This document shows positions 1-5,885 of a stretch of 5,885 nt of DNA, piece after piece (the first letter of the stretch is position 1; each line of letters begins with the position of its first letter). The notes under the pieces were generated by a model. The model was given only the letters and a program-made list of their open reading frames with translations. It had not been told where the DNA came from and did no database searches. Both the position numbers and the translations under genes were made by a program. The stretch comes from Bordetella parapertussis (GTDB lineage: Bacteria > Pseudomonadota > Gammaproteobacteria > Burkholderiales > Burkholderiaceae_C), in contig CAMDCZ010000076.1 of assembly GCA_945890735.1 (NCBI GenBank), positions 1-5,885 on the forward strand, in the 5' to 3' direction.

Positions 1-363
1 GCCGCTGCCATTGAGCAAAACCATGACGCCAAGGGCATCATCTGGCCTGACGCTTTGGCGCCGTTCACCGTGGTGATTTGCCCGATCGGCATGGACCGCA
101 GCGCCGAGGTCAAAACCGCTGCCGAGCAGCTCTACGCCGATCTGATGGCTTCAGGTGTGGACGTGATCTTGGACGACCGAGGCGAGCGCCCCGGCGCCAT
201 GTTTGCCGATTGGGAGCTGATCGGCGTGCCCCACCGTGTGACCATCGGTGACAAAGGCCTCAAAGACAGCTTGGTGGAATACCAACATCGGCGTGACACC
301 GAGGCCAGCAAGTTGGCATTGGCTGAGGTGTTGGGGGTGCTAAAGGGTCACTTGGGTCTTTAA
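1..363 (+). CDS. proS: Prolyl-tRNA synthetase, C-terminal part (5' end outside window)
   Basis: ProRS is a cytoplasmic class II aminoacyl-tRNA synthetase that charges tRNA-Pro with proline using ATP. The frame is open from base 1, and 120 codons precede a TAA stop at 361-363. The first visible residues (AAAIEQNHDAKGIIWPDAL) match the stretch that follows class II motif 3 in bacterial ProRS. The rest, from about residue 21 (PFTVVICPIG), is the anticodon-binding domain, with the conserved DVILDDRGERPGAMFADWELIG and GVPHRVTIGDKGL segments. A TTG at 55 could open a shorter frame but lies inside the conserved protein and is not a real start. GC in a sampled stretch is about 63%, and this is the only plus-strand gene. 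The next gene is convergent, 43 bp beyond the stop. The family assignment is firm; the betaproteobacterial origin is inferred from sequence style. Confidence 0.95.
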   Translation, partial: AAAIEQNHDAKGIIWPDALAPFTVVICPIGMDRSAEVKTAAEQLYADLMASGVDVILDDRGERPGAMFADWELIGVPHRVTIGDKGLKDSLVEYQHRRDTEASKLALAEVLGVLKGHLGL

Positions 364-406
364 TGGCCGGCACCTTTTGAAGGCGTGAAGGGTGGATTAC
401 TGAATT
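364..406. other. Convergent gap between proS and res
   Basis: Only 43 bp separate the proS TAA from the res TGA, and the genes face each other. On the plus strand 371-378 can pair with 387-394 (eight pairs, two of them G-U, 8-nt loop), but no T-run follows, so I do not call a terminator. The gap marks the edge between housekeeping and defence DNA. No target-site duplication or tRNA-type attachment site is visible here. Confidence 0.5.
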
Positions 407-3379
407 TCACGTTTGCAAAATGCTTGCAACCAAGCTGCTAAGGCTTTCACCATTTATCTTGGTCTTGAATTCAACCGGTACACCCGCTTGCTTCAACGCT
501 TCAAAAAAACGCTTGGCGCTTTCAATCTTGAAACGTTCTTGCTCCTCGATGTCTGACCTGTTGTCGTAGCCCTTGGTTTCCACCACCAGGTAAAGGGCTT
601 TGGTGTCGCCTTGTCGGTGCACCGCATAACCAAAGTCGGGGTTGTACTTACCCAATGGGGTATCCAGACCGATCCGTGGCAATTTGGCAAACACGGTCAC
701 GCTGTCAACTTGGGATTCATCCACCGTCTCGCGTTCAATTCCACTGTCCACCGGCATGATCGGATCAGCGTAGAGCGACAAGGCCTGCACGGTTTGGTTG
801 TGGATGCTGTGTAACTCGTTGCCACACAGGCTGACTGGAATGGTTTCAAGCAATTGACCGGTGCAGTCGGTGAGGGCCGTCTGAACCCTCATTTCTAGTA
901 ATTCGTAGCTCACGGTTTGAATCAACAACTCATAAATGCAGCGTTTGATCAGTTGAGTCAATTGAGATAAAGCGCGGTTCTCGTTGGCGGCAATCTGCTT
1001 GAACTTCTCTTGCGGCATCTGCCGCAGTATTTCGGCCACGGTGTTGTATGACAGTCGTGTTTGGTTAGCCAACGCTCGGATAAATCCGCCCAAACTGAAG
1101 TAATTGGGGCTGCGGATCTTGTAGTCGCTATCGAGTGTTTCGGTGCGGCTTTGCTTGTCCAAATCCTGAACCCCTCTTTGCCGCGTGACACTGAAAGTCA
1201 GCGGGAGCAGATCAAAGTTAGCCGTAATACTTACCAACACATGTGCTATCAATTCTTGCTGGTTCAACTCAAAACGCATTCGCGTCTGCCGGTTGAGTTG
1301 ATCCCACAGTGCTTTGAAATGATGAAAACGCTGGGCATTCACCTTTAAGTGGGTGGGCGGACGGCTGTCTTTACGTTTGGCCCGGCTGACACCGGTTATG
1401 AGGTCATTCAGCCAGCGCATCAACTGTGAGGTGTGTTGTGGTGTGTTGCCCCTTACCTTGTCCAGCGCCGTGTGCAGTTGTGCTTGCAGGCGGTGAAATT
1501 CAGCAGGCGGCATCACGCATTTGGCTTTACCGCTGTCATCGTCTAAAAGCACCACACGCCATTCGGCCAGTTTGTCCAACAACCTGCCTGCCACTTGCGT
1601 ATTGGGTGCAGCTTTTTCGTTCACCAGCCATTGGGCATCAAAGCTGCCATCTTGGGTGCCTAAGCTGTGGGCGGCTATCTCGTTTTGAATGGCTTCCACA
1701 AAATCAGCCTCGTTGGCGGGGACCACCACAGTCAAGTCGTTGATGGTGTCGAACTCAGGCTCATCATGGGTGATGCGCTCAAGCCGTTTGTTGACTGCCA
1801 AGCGCAAGCCCCGGCCAATTTGTTGCAACTTGGTGATCTTCGAGGAACTTGGTGCCAGCTTGCAAAGAGTGAAGACATTCGGGTTGTCCCAACCCTCTTG
1901 CAGTGCCCACATGGAAAAAATAAAGCGCAAGTCAGTGTCAAAGGACAGCAACTTTTCTTTCTCTTTCAAGATCAGGCCAATGGCTTCATCTTGGGCTTTG
2001 TCGCTGTGGGAAGCCGCAAAGTAGCCCTTGTGTACCTGGCCAATGTCGTGGGCGGTGCGCTGCAAGTAGGTCCGGTACCCCGGGTCCAGTTCGGGCTTGG
2101 CCAGCATGCTTTCCAAGTGCACCCGGTAGTGCTGTTCAAACAGGGTGCGCACTGGTGTGGGCTGCTGCCCTTGCGGCATGTACTTGCCCACAGAATCAAT
2201 GAAAAACAAAGTGAGCGACTTGATGCCTTTTTTGAACAAGTCTTCTTCTCTCTCAAAGTGGTTGGCAATGGTGAGCCCGATGATGGCCGACTGCATGTCC
2301 TCGGCCAGCATGCCCAGGGCTTGCGGCGCTTGCAGGGGCAGCGCAAACCCATTGGTGAACAACAGCTCTTGTTTGGTGATGTTCTCCACCACATGGCCAT
2401 TCAAGTAGGGCAATTTGGTTTTCTCGCCCAGGTTGTCCTTTTTTTGCAGGCTGACGGTTTTGTTTTTACCGTTAATGGTTTTGAAGGCCACCTTGGCGGT
2501 GCGATCAGCACCTGTTCCGTTGACTTCACGCAAACACAGCACTTGGCTGTCTTGGGCGCCCACGCCCACGGTATCCACCGTGATGCCTTTGACCAAGCGT
2601 TGGCGAAACGCATTCACGCTGTCCAAGGTGTAAATCAGGTTGCGGTATTCGTCGTTGCGAAAAGTAGCCCCAAAGCGCAAGGTCAGCAAGGGTTTGAACT
2701 TGGCCAGATAGGTTTGGGTTTGCGTCCCTTCAAAACGGTGCGGCTCGTCAATGATCAGCACCGGGCTCAAGGCTGCCAAGGCCTCCATATAGCTTTTGGC
2801 GTGACCAAACAAATTGGCCTCCACCCCGCGCTGGTTCATGATGCGGTTTTCACCCGTGAACGACTGGTAGGTGGACACCATCACGGCAATGCCTTTGTTG
2901 GCGGCGTGCAAAAAGCCGCCAATGGTTTTGTCGGAGTAGTTGTAGACCGCTATTTTTTGGTTGTTGTATTCCTTGGCAAAAAACTCGGCAGTGGTGCGCA
3001 AGCTGCTGAGTGTTCCCTGGCGAATGGCATTGCTGGGCACCAGCACAATGAACTTGGACAGGCCGTGGCGCTGGTGCAGCAGGTGGATGGTTTCAATGAA
3101 CGTGAAGGTTTTGCCAGTACCGGTTTCCATCATGATGTCCAGCGGCAAACCCAAAGGGTTGTTGGGTTGGACTTCCACCGGCCCGTGGGTCACGCCGTTG
3201 GCTTGGCGCACCGCATCGATATTGGCTTGCAACTGCGCTTGGCAACTCTCCAGATCAAACAAAGGGTTGGCTTGGGCGTGAAACGCAGGCTGGAAGGGAA
3301 TGTTTTCAAACACCTGCGCCAGGCTTTGCACGGCTTGGACTTGGTGTGCCAGGCGGCTGTATTGAAATTGAGCGGCCAT
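407..3379 (-). CDS. res: Type III restriction enzyme, Res subunit (SF2 helicase-like ATPase and nuclease)
   Basis: Res is the ATP-dependent restriction subunit of a Type III system; it works only in complex with Mod and cleaves DNA near unmodified sites. The 990-residue product is close to the size of EcoP15I-type Res proteins (about 970-980). Motifs appear in order: a Q-tip-like segment (YSRLAHQ, 7-13), Walker A (ETGTGKT, 85-91), Walker B of the Type III form (DEPH, 211-214), motif III (FGATF, 236-240), motif V (WALQEGWDNPN, 491-501) and motif VI (QQIGRGLRL, 519-527). The C-terminus has a PD-(D/E)xK nuclease core: D915 in NPDF, then E934 and K936 in VVETKGYDN. No frameshift or lost catalytic residue is seen, so it is predicted active. 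The ATG is at 3379-3377, 4 bp after the mod stop. There is no well-spaced Shine-Dalgarno, only a G-rich stretch at the mod end, which suggests translational coupling. The 3' part is A/T-richer than proS. Confidence 0.96.
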   Translation of the reverse strand: MAAQFQYSRLAHQVQAVQSLAQVFENIPFQPAFHAQANPLFDLESCQAQLQANIDAVRQANGVTHGPVEVQPNNPLGLPLDIMMETGTGKTFTFIETIHLLHQRHGLSKFIVLVPSNAIRQGTLSSLRTTAEFFAKEYNNQKIAVYNYSDKTIGGFLHAANKGIAVMVSTYQSFTGENRIMNQRGVEANLFGHAKSYMEALAALSPVLIIDEPHRFEGTQTQTYLAKFKPLLTLRFGATFRNDEYRNLIYTLDSVNAFRQRLVKGITVDTVGVGAQDSQVLCLREVNGTGADRTAKVAFKTINGKNKTVSLQKKDNLGEKTKLPYLNGHVVENITKQELLFTNGFALPLQAPQALGMLAEDMQSAIIGLTIANHFEREEDLFKKGIKSLTLFFIDSVGKYMPQGQQPTPVRTLFEQHYRVHLESMLAKPELDPGYRTYLQRTAHDIGQVHKGYFAASHSDKAQDEAIGLILKEKEKLLSFDTDLRFIFSMWALQEGWDNPNVFTLCKLAPSSSKITKLQQIGRGLRLAVNKRLERITHDEPEFDTINDLTVVVPANEADFVEAIQNEIAAHSLGTQDGSFDAQWLVNEKAAPNTQVAGRLLDKLAEWRVVLLDDDSGKAKCVMPPAEFHRLQAQLHTALDKVRGNTPQHTSQLMRWLNDLITGVSRAKRKDSRPPTHLKVNAQRFHHFKALWDQLNRQTRMRFELNQQELIAHVLVSITANFDLLPLTFSVTRQRGVQDLDKQSRTETLDSDYKIRSPNYFSLGGFIRALANQTRLSYNTVAEILRQMPQEKFKQIAANENRALSQLTQLIKRCIYELLIQTVSYELLEMRVQTALTDCTGQLLETIPVSLCGNELHSIHNQTVQALSLYADPIMPVDSGIERETVDESQVDSVTVFAKLPRIGLDTPLGKYNPDFGYAVHRQGDTKALYLVVETKGYDNRSDIEEQERFKIESAKRFFEALKQAGVPVEFKTKINGESLSSLVASILQT

Positions 3380-3383
3380 GGCC

Positions 3384-5354
3384 TTACCCCCGCAAACGCA
3401 GCTTGTCTTTGCCCAAACCCAGCTGCTCCATCAGCGTGTCCAGGCCCAACAACAGGTTGTCGTCTTTCAACCAGGGGGCATACACCGTCAGATAGTGCAA
3501 GGCTCTGTCAGCTTGCAGGCTGTGCAAGTGTTGTTGCAACTCCTCCAGCGGCAGGGCTTGCAGCAACAGGGCCACGTCTTCAGCCACAAACAACGTTTCA
3601 GGCACCAGGGTGTGGATGCGGGTGGTCAGCGGCAAGCCCTCGGCCAGCAGCAGGTTGGACAGCACCCGTTCCATGTCGTTGGGCTGGGGTGAGCCCATGC
3701 GTTGTTGCAATTGCTGCACCTGGTCTTGACGGGCGTCCTTAAGCGCTTGGCTGTGCACCAGCCCCAGCGGGTCGTCCACCAACTCAAACACCCGAAAACC
3801 GGTGTCCAGTGGCGGCGTGTCGTCGGCCAAGAGTTCGCCTTGGGCTTTGCGTTTGGCGGCTTGCGCGTTTTGCAACTGCGCACCAGCACGGCGAATCCGC
3901 TCGGCGGTGATCTCAAAAATCGTGGCTTCGGGGCGCTTCAAGGTTTTGGTGACAAAGTCGTGCGCTTCTTTTTGCTTGACGGGATCAATCGGCTGGGGAA
4001 TTTGCACCAAGATGAATTGGCGGTTGCCGCCATCCTCCGCATTCAGGCGCATCACGGCTTCGGCGGTGGTGCCGCTGCCTGCGAAGAAGTCGAGGATGAG
4101 GTCGTCGTCGTGTGTGGCTGCTTCGAGCACGTGGGAAATCAAAGCCACCGGTTTGGGAAAACTGAAATAACGCGCATTGAACAGCGCATCAAAATCTTTG
4201 TTGCCGTGCTCACTCATGCCCACGGTTTTTGGCAATTGGGTAGACAGCGTTTTAAGTGCGGTTTCACTGCCATGTTTTTTCAGTGCTTTGGTTTTGTCTT
4301 CGCTTTCAAACACGCGAAAGGCCGGTGTTTGAATGCGCAAAAAATCGTAGTCGCCTGGGAAAACGATTTTTCCTTTCTTCAAATACTCAGGCCATGTTTC
4401 TTGTGTCACGGCCCACACCCGTTTGGGATTGAATGGATAGGTTTTCCCGTCTTTGGGATTGACCAAAGGAAAGGCCGAATTGGGGCGCTCTTGCGCTGTG
4501 GTTTGTTTGGTCAAATCGGCCAATCGCCAACGGTCGTTGGGAAAATCGGGCGTCTCAAAATAGCTGCGCTCGTGTGCCTGACCGGCTAAAAAATCCGGTT
4601 TGCCATAGGCCAATACCCACTCGAAATCTTGCGACACCCCAAATGGCACATCGCTTTTAGCCGAGCGTTTTTTCCATGGGATGGTGGCCACGTGGGCTTC
4701 CTGCCCAAACACCTCATCACACAACAACTTCAGCTGCGCCTGTTCGTTGTCGTCGATGGAAATGAAAATCACCCCGTCCTCACGCAGCAGGTCCCGCGCC
4801 AGCAAGAGGCGCGGGTACATGAAGCTCAGCCAGCCGCTGTGGGTGCGGGCGCCGTAGATGTTCTTGATGTAGTCGATGTTCTCGGCGCTGTACCCCAAGC
4901 GGCTCAGCACTTCGGTTTGGTTGGTGCTGAAGTCGTCGCGGTAAATGAACTGCTCGCTTTGGGTGTTGTAGGGCGGGTCTATATAGATGAGCTTGACCTT
5001 GCCAAAGTAGCTTTGCCGCAGCAGCTTCAAGGCGTCGAGGTTGTCGCCCTTGATCAGCAGGTTGCCGGTGCTGTCCCAGTTTTGGCGTTGGCTATGTGCA
5101 GCCGACAGAATTTTGTCGGTGGGCACAAAGGCCTGGTGGTAGGCCTCGCGCTTGCCCACCCAGCGCAGTTCGTAGCCGTCTTCCTCGACCCGCACACCGG
5201 CAGGGTTGGCCGGGTCTAGAGCCAGTTGGATGGCCGCTGGATTGACGCGGATGCGACCCAGGTCGTCCACTTCAACGGCTTGTGGAAACAACTGGCGAAG
5301 CGTTTCTAGTTTTTGGGCGGCGGGGCTGGGGGCGTTGAAGAACGGTTGGCTCAT
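3384..5354 (-). CDS. mod: Type III restriction-modification DNA N6-adenine methyltransferase, Mod subunit
   Basis: Mod recognises the asymmetric target of the Type III system and transfers a methyl group from S-adenosylmethionine to adenine N6; it also gives Res its specificity. With the ATG at 5354 the product is 656 residues, close to EcoP1I/EcoP15I Mod (about 645). The motif order is that of beta-class methylases: catalytic DPPYNT (126-131) comes before the SAM-binding DFFAGSGTT (422-430). Between them lie the conserved GWLSFMYPRLLLARDLL segment (174-190), IFISIDDNE (196-204) and a variable target-recognition region at about 240-375. The C-terminal 150 residues would serve dimerisation and Res contact. 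The frame is open upstream to a GTG at 5390, but the ATG gives the usual N-terminus and follows the leader dyad. The TAA stop lies 4 bp before res, so the two form one operon. The recognition region is A/T-richer than its flanks. The target sequence cannot be predicted from this sequence alone. Confidence 0.95.
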   Translation of the reverse strand: MSQPFFNAPSPAAQKLETLRQLFPQAVEVDDLGRIRVNPAAIQLALDPANPAGVRVEEDGYELRWVGKREAYHQAFVPTDKILSAAHSQRQNWDSTGNLLIKGDNLDALKLLRQSYFGKVKLIYIDPPYNTQSEQFIYRDDFSTNQTEVLSRLGYSAENIDYIKNIYGARTHSGWLSFMYPRLLLARDLLREDGVIFISIDDNEQAQLKLLCDEVFGQEAHVATIPWKKRSAKSDVPFGVSQDFEWVLAYGKPDFLAGQAHERSYFETPDFPNDRWRLADLTKQTTAQERPNSAFPLVNPKDGKTYPFNPKRVWAVTQETWPEYLKKGKIVFPGDYDFLRIQTPAFRVFESEDKTKALKKHGSETALKTLSTQLPKTVGMSEHGNKDFDALFNARYFSFPKPVALISHVLEAATHDDDLILDFFAGSGTTAEAVMRLNAEDGGNRQFILVQIPQPIDPVKQKEAHDFVTKTLKRPEATIFEITAERIRRAGAQLQNAQAAKRKAQGELLADDTPPLDTGFRVFELVDDPLGLVHSQALKDARQDQVQQLQQRMGSPQPNDMERVLSNLLLAEGLPLTTRIHTLVPETLFVAEDVALLLQALPLEELQQHLHSLQADRALHYLTVYAPWLKDDNLLLGLDTLMEQLGLGKDKLRLRG

Positions 5355-5356
5355 GC

Positions 5357-5409
5357 TTGGCTCGGTATCTTGTGCTACCAAAGTGCACACTTTGTTGAAA
5401 TTGAGCCAA
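5357..5409 (-). promoter_or_regulatory. Nested inverted repeats in the mod leader (possible operator or mRNA structure)
   Basis: Two perfect dyads are nested directly before the mod ATG. The outer arms are TTGGCTC (5357-5363) and GAGCCAA (5403-5409). The inner arms are CAAAGTG (5379-5385) and CACTTTG (5388-5394), with a 2-bp centre. On the mod mRNA the outer stem would end two bases before the AUG and include the ribosome-binding region, which has no clear Shine-Dalgarno. The inner 16-bp dyad could equally be a protein operator just downstream of the promoter. The repeats are seen directly; any function is inferred, and no regulator gene is in the window. Confidence 0.4.
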
Positions 5410-5448
5410 ATATAACTAATTAATACAAAATATCATTATCAAGCACAA
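5409..5448 (-). promoter_or_regulatory. Candidate sigma-70 promoter for mod-res
   Basis: The 80 bp at 5401-5480 are about 21% GC by hand count, a typical promoter setting before an operon start. Two weak pairs read on the minus strand: TTGTGC (5448-5443) with TATTAA (5425-5420) at 17 bp spacing, and ATGATA (5436-5431) with TATATT (5414-5409) at 16 bp. A better -35 (TTGATA, 5442-5437) has no good -10 at normal spacing. The first pair would start transcription near 5413 and include the whole dyad; the second would start near 5402 and lose the 5' arm of the outer stem. The exact element is uncertain. Confidence 0.35.
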
Positions 5449-5480
5449 AAAGAATCAAAAATTATTCAATTTATGGTTGT

Positions 5481-5885
5481 TTATTTCCACAATGGCTCAT
5501 CTTGCCAATCCATTTGAAACCCGGCTGCCTTGATGGAAACCAATTCAGACTGGGGGAAACCTGCCATGTGGTGCTTCACTTCCGACAACCAGGTTGATCC
5601 TGGTGAGATCGTTCGCAGCATGAGTGCAATGCAGCTAAAGGCACCATACAGCTTGCTGCGTGAATCTGGTTGCTGATGTAGCGGTATCAACCACCTGCAT
5701 CTATCAACAGGTGGCAGTTCAGCTGTTGCTATATTTCGCCTGTTCCAAAGCCTTGCATGATGAGCAGATACATTCCTCACAAAATTAAACATGCGAAGCC
5801 AGGATTTCAGAATTTCACCGTCACACGCGCCTAGTTGGCCTGCAATATGGCTTCGATCTCGCGATGCCATGCCCGCAAAGAACTT
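5481..5885 (-). CDS. Abi_2-family (AbiD/AbiF-like) abortive infection protein, C-terminal part (5' end outside window)
   Basis: Proteins of this family (Pfam Abi_2) are phage-resistance factors of the HEPN superfamily, thought to cleave RNA and stop growth of infected cells. The frame is open to the right edge, so 134 C-terminal codons are visible. An ATG at 5870 is in frame, but family similarity continues upstream of it, so it is internal. The key stretch is SWLRMFNFVRNVSAHHARLW, the family hallmark; it contains the HEPN motif R-x4-H (RNVSAHH, nucleotides 5777-5757), which looks intact. The tail follows the family pattern: KLYGAFSCIALMLRTISPGS, then QMDWQDEPLWK just before TAA. Full-length members are about 300 residues, so more than half of the gene is missing here. 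It points the same way as mod, 126 bp upstream of it, with no clear terminator between, so partial read-through is possible. The family call rests on recognised motifs, not on a search. Confidence 0.88.
   Translation of the reverse strand, partial: KFFAGMASRDRSHIAGQLGACDGEILKSWLRMFNFVRNVSAHHARLWNRRNIATAELPPVDRCRWLIPLHQQPDSRSKLYGAFSCIALMLRTISPGSTWLSEVKHHMAGFPQSELVSIKAAGFQMDWQDEPLWK

Noticed and set aside
371..394. Possible terminator hairpin after proS
   Set aside because: The stem needs two G-U pairs and has no following T-run on the plus strand. On the minus strand the pairs become mismatches, so it cannot be a bidirectional terminator.
413..429. TTGCAA-aatgc-TTGCAA stem at the end of res
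   Set aside because: It is a six-base stem with no T-run, inside the last codons of res, and each arm is itself palindromic, so pairing is easily produced by chance.
1667..3742. A very long plus-strand open frame (691 codons) antisense to res and the end of mod
   Set aside because: It lies wholly opposite two well-supported genes. The translation has biased, low-complexity composition (rich in G, Q, H, V) and no recognisable motif, as expected for a mirror of GC-biased codon usage.
4101..4109. GTC triplet repeat in mod as a phase-variation tract
   Set aside because: There are only three units, they encode a short acidic stretch, and triplet changes would not shift the frame.
3702..4589. A 295-codon plus-strand open frame opposite mod
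   Set aside because: It is antisense to the conserved methylase motifs and shows no family resemblance or plausible ribosome-binding site. It is treated as a shadow.
5355..5390. Upstream GTG start at 5390 for mod, adding 12 residues
   Set aside because: The GTG lies inside the inner dyad and has no Shine-Dalgarno. The ATG at 5354 gives the expected length and N-terminus.

Overview
The window looks like a chromosomal segment of a betaproteobacterium, probably of the order Burkholderiales and Comamonadaceae-like. This is inferred from the style of the prolyl-tRNA synthetase C-terminus and its roughly 60% GC; no database search was possible. A housekeeping gene fragment at the left edge is followed by a block of anti-phage defence genes on the opposite strand.

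Layout. Positions 1-363 (+) hold the last 120 codons of proS. After a 43-bp gap, all other genes lie on the minus strand, so the biological reading order is right to left. The 3' part of an Abi_2-family (AbiD/AbiF-like) abortive-infection gene (5885-5481) comes first and runs off the right edge. A 126-bp intergenic region follows; its abi-proximal 80 bp are only about 21% GC and carry promoter-like elements, and a nested dyad sits directly before the next gene. Then come mod (start taken at 5354), the DNA N6-adenine methyltransferase of a Type III restriction-modification system, and res (3379-407), its helicase/nuclease subunit. Mod and res are separated by 4 bp and are almost certainly co-transcribed. 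Res converges on proS.

How the genes work together. In Type III systems Mod recognises a short asymmetric site and methylates one adenine. The Res-Mod complex uses ATP to communicate along DNA between unmodified sites and cleaves near one of them. Both subunits look intact, with all the motifs I could check, so the system is predicted to be active. The Abi_2 gene encodes a HEPN-type protein whose RNAxxxH-like motif (R-N-V-S-A-H-H) is intact; such proteins are thought to act as RNases in infected cells. Its location upstream in the same orientation suggests a layered defence island (DNA cleavage backed by growth arrest), but functional coupling is only inference.

Nothing here requires a wholly new system. 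The points most worth a second look are the nested dyad in the mod leader, the low-GC target-recognition region of mod, and the abi/Type III neighbourhood beside proS. No tRNA, rRNA, CRISPR array, insertion sequence or attachment-site repeat was seen.
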